Shown piece by piece: positions 1-5,590 of a DNA stretch of 7,380 nucleotides; positions within the stretch are counted from its first letter, which is position 1, and every line of letters starts with the position of its first letter. The stretch covers positions 1-7,380 of the forward strand of contig CAKPAQ010000040.1 of NCBI GenBank assembly GCA_934133015.1, read 5' to 3'. Below the pieces are notes generated by a model. That model was given only the letters and a program-made list of their open reading frames with translations. It ran no database searches and was not told where the DNA came from. Position numbers and translations under genes: made by a program. The stretch comes from an uncultured Bacilli bacterium. GTDB lineage: Bacteria; Bacillota_I; Bacilli_A; RF39; UBA660.

Positions 1-1489
1 GTTTATAGTAGTAATAACCATCGGCACTAACGGCATAAATATCATTACTAGCAGTAGTTAAATAGTTTTTATAATCGTTATTTTTTACTATGACATTAGC
101 TAAATTATCTAAATCATTAAGTGGTAAATAAATAGTATAGGAAATAGTATCTTTATTTTTTAAAGTTAATTTTACAGCTACATCAATAATATCTTTACTA
201 TTATACTTATTAAGACTATATTTTAATAATTGATTGATTATTGATGTATCAGTTATTTTTAATGGTGTTTCTTCTGATATTGATATTTGATTTGGCAAAT
301 AAACAGAAGCTTCTTTTACATCACTATTTTTAATTTTATAGATATCATCATGATTAGATAAAGTATTTATTCCCGCTATTAGACCATAGCCTATAATAAA
401 AGTTAAACATAAAGCTACTATATTATCTTTTAAATGGTAAATACCTTTTCTTGTTACTAATTCATAGATTAGGTAATAAGATATAATCATAGTTAAGAAT
501 AATGATACTTCTAGAAGTGAGCTTGAATTACTAAATATTTCATAAGCAAATACTAAGGCTGGAAATAAGGTAATACTTTTTACAAATAGATGGACTTTGT
601 AATTTTTAAAACTTGTTTCATTATTTTCCATTTTTCTTCTATTGAATAAATAGAAACCTAAAATGGTATTTCCTACTATTAAAACAAGCATTTCTATTAT
701 AGTATTTTTATTCATTAGATTGATATCATTATCATTATTAGCTAAATCTTTAAAGATACTATATGGCATAGGATAAGTTTGATTTTTAATTGTTTTTTGA
801 GCTGATATTGTGTAAGTATCATTCTTTTTATCTTTTTTACATGTTTCGTCATAACATTCATAATTATCAGGAATACAACTATTACTTTTACATTCAACTT
901 TAATGATAGTAGGAGCATCAAATACTTGATTATTAAAAGTATAATCATGTATAAATGGTACTATTATTAGTAAAATACCAGTTACTATTAATTGAGTTAT
1001 AGCGTTTCCTGAAATGCTCATAGCTAAATTAGTTAAGGTAAAAATATAAGTATAGGCAATCATCCATATTAAGAAGAAGTCGATTATCATTTTGATTGGA
1101 ATTATGAGATTACCACTTAAACTAAGAAGTAAGAGAATTATACTGGTAATTAGATTTAATAAAAATAAAAGAAATACTCCTGTTAATACGTTAGTTATAA
1201 AAATAGTTTTACGACTAATTGGCATAGAACAAATAAAGTCTACACTTTTCTTTTTATATATATAATTGAATAAACATAAAGAAATTACTACTGGGATGAT
1301 ACAAAAGAAAATAATATTTACAAATGATATTTCACTAAGACTTAATGGACTTATGGCATATTTAACTAAGTAAAATAACATTAAAGCAGTAAATATTGGA
1401 ACAATTCCAAGAAATAGTGCTAAAACTCCTTTGGATTTTTTTATATTTTGTTTGGCATATGGTAGATTAAACCATTTTGTTAAATTCAT
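1..1489 (-). CDS. ABC-2-type transporter permease, YtrC/YtrD-like (3' end outside window)
   Basis: An open frame of 496 codons runs from the ATG at 1489 to the left edge without a stop, so the C-terminus is missing. The protein starts MNLTKWFNLPYAKQ, a typical opening for permeases of GntR-controlled YtrBCD-like exporters, and has the motif DFICSMPISRKTIF after the second membrane segment. Hydrophobic segments are visible at about residues 22-46, 57-78, 100-124, 131-156, 163-181, 264-282, 302-320, 327-345 and 357-376. A polar, presumably external loop at about 182-262 carries four cysteines (C200, C205, C212, C217). A second long hydrophilic domain follows residue 377 and continues past the edge. 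The start overlaps the ATPase gene by 23 bases and has GGAGG nine bases upstream, so the two genes are translationally coupled and probably form one exporter at the cytoplasmic membrane. The substrate is unknown; cell-envelope or peptide-stress functions are common in this family. Confidence 0.85.
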   Translation of the reverse strand, partial: MNLTKWFNLPYAKQNIKKSKGVLALFLGIVPIFTALMLFYLVKYAISPLSLSEISFVNIIFFCIIPVVISLCLFNYIYKKKSVDFICSMPISRKTIFITNVLTGVFLLFLLNLITSIILLLLSLSGNLIIPIKMIIDFFLIWMIAYTYIFTLTNLAMSISGNAITQLIVTGILLIIVPFIHDYTFNNQVFDAPTIIKVECKSNSCIPDNYECYDETCKKDKKNDTYTISAQKTIKNQTYPMPYSIFKDLANNDNDINLMNKNTIIEMLVLIVGNTILGFYLFNRRKMENNETSFKNYKVHLFVKSITLFPALVFAYEIFSNSSSLLEVSLFLTMIISYYLIYELVTRKGIYHLKDNIVALCLTFIIGYGLIAGINTLSNHDDIYKIKNSDVKEASVYLPNQISISEETPLKITDTSIINQLLKYSLNKYNSKDIIDVAVKLTLKNKDTISYTIYLPLNDLDNLANVIVKNNDYKNYLTTASNDIYAVSADGYYYYK

Positions 1490-2363
1490 ATCCTAGTGCC
1501 TCCATTTCATATATAAATACTTCTTCTAAGGTTAAAGGTAGAAAATCTAATATTACTGGATGTAATTTTTCTAATTCAGATTTACTAGCATCTTTATCAC
1601 CTTTTATAATAATGGTTGCGATACTACCTATTTTTTTGAAACTTAATATATCAAGGTTAGAAAAACTATCCTTAGAAAAATCGTTCTTTAATGATATTTG
1701 AACTTTATACATATTGGTTTTTAAGGAATCAATATCGCTTTCAAATAAAATACCTCCATTATATAAAAGTCCTAAATTATCACATATGTCTTCTAATTCT
1801 CTTAAATTATGACTTGTCATAATAATGGTTGTTTTGTCATTAGACATTTGGGTCGCTATTATTTTTTTGAAATAATTTCTAATAACAGGATCTACACCAT
1901 CAAAGGTTTCATCGAAAAACATGTAATTGGCGTGAGTTGATAAAGCCAATATTAATGCACATTGGCGTTTCATTCCTTTAGAAAAAGAAATAATTTTACT
2001 ATTTAAATCTAGTTTTAGATTGGTAGCTAATTCTTTTAAGTAAGGCATATCAAATTTTTTATAAAGCGCCTGATAAAACTTAGCCATATCATTTAAACTG
2101 TAGTTAGGGTAAAAAAATAAATCATCTGGTACAAAAACCATATTTTGTTTTAGTTGTTCGTTATCAGTGATAGTCTCACCATCTACTTTAATAGTTCCAT
2201 TGTCAGAAATTAAGATACCATTGATAAGTCTTAATAATGTTGATTTACCAGCACCATTAGCTCCAACTAATCCATAAATTGAATTTTCTTTAATATTACA
2301 ATTTAGATTATCTAGAACTTTTTTCTTATCATATGATTTAGATAAGTTTTTAATTTCTATCAT
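1467..2363 (-). CDS. ABC transporter ATP-binding protein, YtrB-like
   Basis: This 298-residue cytoplasmic ATPase powers the membrane permease encoded just downstream. Visible motifs in order are Walker A GANGAGKST (34-42), a degenerate signature SFSKGMKRQ (126-134) in place of LSGGQ, Walker B YMFFDETFDGVD (147-158, with D151 and catalytic E152), and the switch histidine H185 in TSHNLRELED. The FSKGM signature and the DETFDGVDPVIR stretch are characteristic of the YtrB/GntR-linked exporter ATPases of Bacillota. About 80 residues after the H-loop form a C-terminal accessory domain. The ATG at 2363 is preceded by AGGAGG with a four-base gap. The gene is first in its operon, with its own promoter and an operator-like palindrome upstream. 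It overlaps the permease by 23 bases. Substrate unknown; the exporter assignment is inferred from family and context. Confidence 0.93.
   Translation of the reverse strand: MIEIKNLSKSYDKKKVLDNLNCNIKENSIYGLVGANGAGKSTLLRLINGILISDNGTIKVDGETITDNEQLKQNMVFVPDDLFFYPNYSLNDMAKFYQALYKKFDMPYLKELATNLKLDLNSKIISFSKGMKRQCALILALSTHANYMFFDETFDGVDPVIRNYFKKIIATQMSNDKTTIIMTSHNLRELEDICDNLGLLYNGGILFESDIDSLKTNMYKVQISLKNDFSKDSFSNLDILSFKKIGSIATIIIKGDKDASKSELEKLHPVILDFLPLTLEEVFIYEMEALGYEFNKMV
1499..1503 (-). promoter_or_regulatory. Ribosome binding site of the permease, inside the ATPase gene
   Basis: The minus strand reads GGAGGCACTAGGATATG, placing GGAGG nine bases before the permease ATG at 1489. It lies within the last codons of the ATPase gene. 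It decides the permease start and shows that the 23-base gene overlap is real. Confidence 0.75.
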
Positions 2364-2367
2364 ATAT

Positions 2368-2373
2368 CCTCCT
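2368..2373 (-). promoter_or_regulatory. Ribosome binding site of the ABC ATPase
   Basis: AGGAGG on the minus strand lies four bases before the ATG at 2361-2363. The gap is a little short, but the match is perfect and no other start is better placed. Confidence 0.7.
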
Positions 2374-2378
2374 TTTAT

Positions 2379-2408
2379 ATTGTACTACTTGTAATAGTAC
2401 AATTACAA
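2379..2408 (-). promoter_or_regulatory. Interlocking palindromes, probable repressor operator (GntR/YtrA type)
   Basis: Two inverted repeats overlap here. The first has perfect 9-base arms ATTGTACTA (2379-2387) and TAGTACAAT (2395-2403) with a 7-base spacer. The second has perfect 7-base arms TTGTAAT (2389-2395) and ATTACAA (2402-2408) around AGTACA, whose GTAC core is itself symmetric. They begin 4 bases after the -10 hexamer of the promoter at 2413-2441 and cover the expected transcription start and leader. This is the usual position for a repressor. ABC ATPase/permease pairs of this kind are usually controlled by a GntR-family YtrA-like protein binding such a dyad. No regulator gene is present in the window, so the identity of the binder is inference. 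Confidence 0.6.
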
Positions 2409-2412
2409 TTTA

Positions 2413-2441
2413 ATGATATGCTTTATTTAAAGAAATGTCAA
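2413..2441 (-). promoter_or_regulatory. Sigma-A-type promoter of the ABC operon
   Basis: On the minus strand a perfect -35 box TTGACA (2441 down to 2436) is followed after exactly 17 bases by TATCAT (2418 to 2413), one mismatch from the TATAAT consensus. The predicted start is near 2406, inside the palindromes, giving a leader of roughly 40 bases before the ATPase ATG. Confidence 0.75.
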
Positions 2442-2443
2442 CT

Positions 2444-2490
2444 GTTTTTTTAATTTTCACCTAAAAGTTTTTTTAATTTTCACCTAAAAG
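2444..2490. repeat. 23-bp tandem direct duplication over the PBP 3' end
   Basis: The unit at 2444-2466 is repeated exactly at 2467-2489, and the following G at 2490 continues the period. On the minus strand each unit reads CTTTTAGGTGAAAATTAAAA plus three more A. It encodes the last residues LLGEN, the TAA stop and an A-run. The right copy is the real gene end (stop at 2473-2475) and the left copy is a non-coding duplicate. The duplication ends three bases from the -35 box of the ABC promoter. It looks like a slippage or short tandem duplication event. No terminator hairpin was seen here. Confidence 0.9.
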
Positions 2491-3339
2491 TAAAACAATA
2501 GTAGATTCAGCAGGTGCTCTTTCGCCTGCACTTGGACTTTGATATAAGACTTTAGTTCCACTTTCTACATATTCTATTTTATAGTTAGTTAATAGTTTTT
2601 TAGCATCTTTTAAAGTTAAGCCTACTACATTAGGTACTTCATAATAGATTTTATCTTCCCAAGTGTAATCTTTTACTAATTGATCTGATTGTTTTTCTAT
2701 ATCTAGGGCATCAATAATATCTAGTAGGATTTTTCTAGCTATCGGAGTAGTGGTATAACTAGATAATAGTGCGGTATTTTTTGGATTATCTAGAGCTACA
2801 TATAAAACTGCTTTTGGATCATTAGATGGTACTACAGCCATAAAACTCATAATGTAGTTATTTACTAAGTAACGCCCATTCTCTACTTTTTGAGCTGTAC
2901 CAGTTTTACCACCAATTCTATATCCATCTATGTAAGCGGCTTTACCACCACCCAAGGCTACTACAGTTTCTAAGGCATATCTCATTTTAACAGAGGTTTC
3001 AGGACTAATTGTTTTTCTAACTAAAGTTGGAGTTATGGTTTTTATAATAGTATTGGTTTCTGGTTCTAAATAATTTTTTACAATATATGGTTTATATAGA
3101 TTGCCACCATTTACTATTGATGATACTGCGGTTACTTGTTGAATTGGAGTTACACTTACTCCTTGACCAAAGGCGGTTGTAGATAATTCCAATTCTCCTA
3201 CTTTATCTAAATTAAAGATAATTCCTTCTCCTTCACCATTTAAATCAATACCAGTTTTACTACCAAAACCAAATAAATCAAGATAAGAAAAAAGTTTTTC
3301 TTTACCTAACATTTGTCCTAATTTTACAAAGCCTGGGTT
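2473..3339 (-). pseudogene. Class B penicillin-binding protein (SpoVD/FtsI type), C-terminal half only, split by an element
   Basis: The reading frame encodes the C-terminal half of a peptidoglycan transpeptidase. It resumes at 3339 with NPGFVKLGQMLGKEKLF, matching the region just after the SxN active-site motif (S-C-N-P-G-F-V-E in SpoVD-like proteins). Numbering from the internal Met at 3312, FGFGSKTGIDL is at 14-24, FGQGVSVTPIQQ at 48-59 and the KTGTAQ box at 136-141. A single PASTA domain fills about 225-278, starting VPNVVGLTLKDAKKLL. The transmembrane anchor, dimerisation domain, SxxK catalytic serine and the S of SxN are all absent. A TAA occurs in frame four codons upstream of the Asn. 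Met 3312 has no good ribosome binding site, so the 279-residue frame is not an independent gene. One PASTA domain fits SpoVD or a stand-alone FtsI/PBP2. The frame could be restored if the neighbouring element excises. Confidence 0.85.
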
Positions 3340-5089
3340 CCTCGGGTTTTAGTAAGAGATACTTTTGCTTAAAAAAATCATTGTCATAAGACAATTTAGT
3401 TAAGTATTTGTGATTTGTTGTAGTATCTATTCTATTCCTGAGTGTTCTACTAGCAGAATTAGAATCACCTTCCTTATATGTATTAAAATCAATTTCTAAA
3501 TTTCTATCAGGATTTTTAAAATTAAAAATTATTTCTAATTTAATATGTTTACGGTCATTATTAATTTTACTAACAAATACTCTATCAATAAACAAATTAA
3601 AATACTTTCCTATATTGGATTTTATATTCATGTTTGGCACTAAATATCTTTTAATTTGTTTTATAATTGAAATATAATAATTTTCATTTTCTTTTTGGGT
3701 TTTCAATTTTAAAATTTTATTTTTCAATTCTTCGATTTCAGTAGTAATCTTGATATTTTTCAAAATATATTCCTCATCACTAATCATCTTCCTTAATAGC
3801 ATATCAAGTAATCTTTCTTTAAATACTTCTTGTTCCGAAAGTTTATATTTTAAATTATCTATATCAAATTTATAATCAATTTCTTTTATTATAGTTTGAT
3901 AATCTTCTAGTATTTCATTTAATAAAATGTCTTTATTTGATACAAAATCACTTATTACATCTGAAAATATTTCATTCAAATGTTTTTCATATAAAATTGG
4001 TGTTTGACAACTTTTAATACCATGTCTTAAGTATTCATTACATTGCCAAACGGGATTCAAACTTCTTTTACCTGTTGCACTTCTAATAAAAGTAGTATTA
4101 TGTTCTTTACAAAATATTTTAGAAGTATAATTTCTATTTTGTAGATAAAACTCTTTATTTAATACATTTTTATTCCAACGATTATTTCTTTCTTCATATA
4201 CTCGATTTGCTTTTTCCCATAATTCTTCTGATACTAATGCTGGTATCATACCTTTTTCATCTTTATAAATAACCCATTCTTCTTTTGGTTTATATCTTTT
4301 TTTATGAGTTTTATAATCTTCTACTTCTGAAAGATTAGCAGTATAATAGCCTTTATATCTGGGATTTTTCAGCATTTTCTTTAAGGTAACATCACAAAAT
4401 ATTTTTCCTTTTTTTGTATAATAGCCATCTTCTGCTAATTTTTCACCTATTCTAGCAAAACCATATTCTCCCGTTGCATATAATGAAAATAATTTTCTAA
4501 CTATCGGTGCTTCTTTTTCATTGATTATATATCTCCCGTCTTTTTTAAAATAACCAGTTAATCCACTACCACCTAATTTTCCATCTTTTATACTTCGTCT
4601 AATGCCAAATTTAACTCTTTCTGATAATTTTCTAACTTCGTCTTGTGCCATAGATGCCATCAATGTTAATCTAAACTCACTATCAGGATATATAGTATTT
4701 ATATTGTCAGATATAAAATATACAATAACACCATATTGTAAAAGTAATTGTGTATATTTTATACTATCAATGGTATTACGTGCAAAACGAGATACTTCTT
4801 TTGTTACGATCAAATCTATTTTACCTAATCTAGAATCTTCAATCATTTTAAGAAAATTATCTCTTTTGTAAACTTGTGTGCCACTTATTCCTTCATCAGT
4901 ATAACTAGCTACATGAGTCCAATTTGAAACAGAGTCAATCATATCATTAAAATAATTAATTTGATTTTCCAATGAGTTCAATTGATCATCTTTGTCGGTG
5001 GAAACCCTACCATAATCAGCTACTCTTAAATTCAAATCATAAATTGTTTTACCCATCGCTATTTCCTGTCTAACCTTGACTATATCCAT
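3302..5089 (-). CDS. Large serine recombinase (site-specific integrase)
   Basis: This 595-residue protein catalyses site-specific DNA integration and excision through a phosphoserine intermediate. The N-terminal resolvase fold carries YGRVST with nucleophile S30 (with R28), SRFARN with R101 and R104, and MASMAQDEVRKLSERVKFG leading into the long helix. The recombinase domain spans about 170-300, including LKKMLKNPRYKGYY. A zinc-ribbon follows with putative ligands C327, H330, C350 and C361, a CxxH variant of the usual CxxC. A coiled coil at about 405-470 is followed by FIDRVFVSKIN. GAAAGGA sits seven bases before the ATG at 5089. The gene lies 22 bases after the SHOCT-like gene, probably in one transcript. 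Its last dozen codons cross into PBP sequence in another frame, so the C-terminal tail PRLCKIRTNVR and the stop are supplied by the host gene. Size and domain order are typical of phage, ICE or 'skin'-type integrases. Confidence 0.95.
   Translation of the reverse strand: MDIVKVRQEIAMGKTIYDLNLRVADYGRVSTDKDDQLNSLENQINYFNDMIDSVSNWTHVASYTDEGISGTQVYKRDNFLKMIEDSRLGKIDLIVTKEVSRFARNTIDSIKYTQLLLQYGVIVYFISDNINTIYPDSEFRLTLMASMAQDEVRKLSERVKFGIRRSIKDGKLGGSGLTGYFKKDGRYIINEKEAPIVRKLFSLYATGEYGFARIGEKLAEDGYYTKKGKIFCDVTLKKMLKNPRYKGYYTANLSEVEDYKTHKKRYKPKEEWVIYKDEKGMIPALVSEELWEKANRVYEERNNRWNKNVLNKEFYLQNRNYTSKIFCKEHNTTFIRSATGKRSLNPVWQCNEYLRHGIKSCQTPILYEKHLNEIFSDVISDFVSNKDILLNEILEDYQTIIKEIDYKFDIDNLKYKLSEQEVFKERLLDMLLRKMISDEEYILKNIKITTEIEELKNKILKLKTQKENENYYISIIKQIKRYLVPNMNIKSNIGKYFNLFIDRVFVSKINNDRKHIKLEIIFNFKNPDRNLEIDFNTYKEGDSNSASRTLRNRIDTTTNHKYLTKLSYDNDFFKQKYLLLKPEEPRLCKIRTNVR
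3331..3350. other. Probable attachment-site junction (attL or attR) between recombinase element and PBP gene
   Basis: PBP homology stops at the Asn codon 3337-3339, and to its right the sequence belongs to the recombinase frame. The stretch is a GC-rich island in very AT-rich DNA and contains GGGTT twice with a 9-base period (3335-3339 and 3344-3348), plus a weak dyad. Serine integrases leave a hybrid site of this kind beside their own gene. The exact crossover dinucleotide cannot be fixed from one junction. Confidence 0.6.
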
Positions 5090-5111
5090 ACTATATTCCT
5101 TTCTTAAAAAA

Positions 5112-5306
5112 TTACTCTTTTAAAGATAAAATTATTTCATCCATTTTTCTTATTAAATATTTTTCCATTCTGTTAAAAATTTCAAATGAAATAATTTTAT
5201 TTTCATATAATTCTTTATTAAATATCATTCGTAAATTTAAAATAAGATATTCTTTAGGTAATTTTTTTGAATATGTTAATGATTTACGCTCTTCAATTAA
5301 TTTCAA
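5112..5306 (-). CDS. Small SHOCT-like protein upstream of the recombinase
   Basis: A 64-residue basic protein with a TTG start at 5306. The start is set by a perfect AGGAGG at 5313-5318, six bases upstream; the nearby ATG at 5323 runs into a stop after six codons. The C-terminal half contains NKELYENKIISFEIFNRME followed by a basic helix. This resembles the short helical SHOCT-type module (a pattern of the kind N-K-E-x-L-Y ... G-L-I-S-E-E-E-Y-x-x-I) often found in small proteins next to serine recombinases in Bacillota elements. Its role is not established; a recombination accessory or directionality function is a possibility inferred only from position. The gap of 22 bases to the recombinase suggests a two-gene operon. 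The family assignment rests on pattern recall, not a search. Confidence 0.65.
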   Translation of the reverse strand: MKLIEERKSLTYSKKLPKEYLILNLRMIFNKELYENKIISFEIFNRMEKYLIRKMDEIILSLKE

Positions 5307-5312
5307 AAAAAT

Positions 5313-5318
5313 CCTCCT
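5313..5318 (-). promoter_or_regulatory. Ribosome binding site deciding a TTG start
   Basis: A perfect AGGAGG on the minus strand stands six bases before TTG at 5304-5306. No in-frame ATG is available, so this site defines the start of the small gene. Confidence 0.75.
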
Positions 5319-5345
5319 CTCATTTAAGAATATTAATTTTTAGCG

Positions 5346-5369
5346 AAAAAAAGAACTCAATTTGAGTTC
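5346..5369 (-). terminator. Rho-independent terminator hairpin upstream of the SHOCT-recombinase operon
   Basis: GAACTCAA (5353-5360) and TTGAGTTC (5362-5369) form a perfect inverted repeat, and on the minus strand a run of seven T (5352-5346) follows. The realistic stem is six or seven base pairs with a small loop. It would stop leftward transcripts before they reach the small gene at 5306, insulating the recombinase operon. A weak promoter-like pair, TTGAGT (5360-5355) and TAATAT (5335-5330), uses one arm of the hairpin as its -35, but the 19-base spacing is poor. Confidence 0.65.
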
Positions 5370-5380
5370 CTTTCTATTAA

Positions 5381-5551
5381 GTTAATAAATTCAATATTTT
5401 CTTAAACTGAGCTTTTAAATCTGAAAAAGATAATTTTTGAAATATAAAAACTAGGTAAATCTTAGATGAAACAACAATTGAGAAAGCACTTAAGTTACCA
5501 ACACGCATTAATATATTTGAATATTATGAATATCAGTCAGTAAACATTTAA
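5381..5551 (+). pseudogene. Possible eroded 3' tail of a plus-strand gene (unrecognised)
   Basis: A plus-strand frame is open from 5459 to the TAA at 5549-5551 and encodes ILDETTIEKALKLPTRIN and then IFEYYEYQSVNI, which looks protein-like. The same frame upstream, back to 5381, also reads protein-like (VNKFNIFLN, AFKSEKDNF, NIKTR) but is broken by TGA, TGA and TAA. No start codon with a ribosome binding site was found. The frame ends directly in front of a hairpin with T-runs on both strands, as a convergent gene end would. The protein family was not recognised. It may be chance coding potential in AT-rich DNA. Confidence 0.35.
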
Positions 5552-5590
5552 GAAAAAAGAATGATTGAATTCATTCCTTTTTTTCTTAAA
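5547..5590. terminator. Bidirectional rho-independent terminator after the histidine kinase
   Basis: GAATGA (5559-5564) and TCATTC (5571-5576) form a stem with a six-base loop. It is flanked by an A-run (5553-5558) and a T-run (5578-5584), so it has a U-tract on either strand. The symmetry extends outward, with two extra bases in the right arm, over TTTAAG and CTTAAA. It overlaps the stop codon of the histidine kinase (5586-5588) and follows the possible plus-strand remnant ending at 5551. Confidence 0.8.

Noticed and set aside
742..948. Minus-strand 68-residue open frame
   Set aside because: It lies inside the permease gene in another frame, is a low-complexity Leu/Ile/Lys product and has no ribosome binding site; it is a shadow.
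1477..1701. Plus-strand 74-residue open frame
   Set aside because: It is antisense to the ABC ATPase, which has clear motifs in this region; no own start signal.
3310..3312. Met at 3312 as the true start of a short PBP
   Set aside because: Homology continues upstream of it to the Asn at 3339, there is no good ribosome binding site, and the product would lack the catalytic serine and the membrane anchor.
4602..4871. Plus-strand 89-residue open frame
   Set aside because: It is antisense to the catalytic domain of the serine recombinase and has no recognisable protein features.
5466..5543. Plus-strand 25-codon frame starting ATGAAACAACAA
   Set aside because: Too short, with no convincing ribosome binding site; the alternative frame ending at 5551 looks more protein-like.
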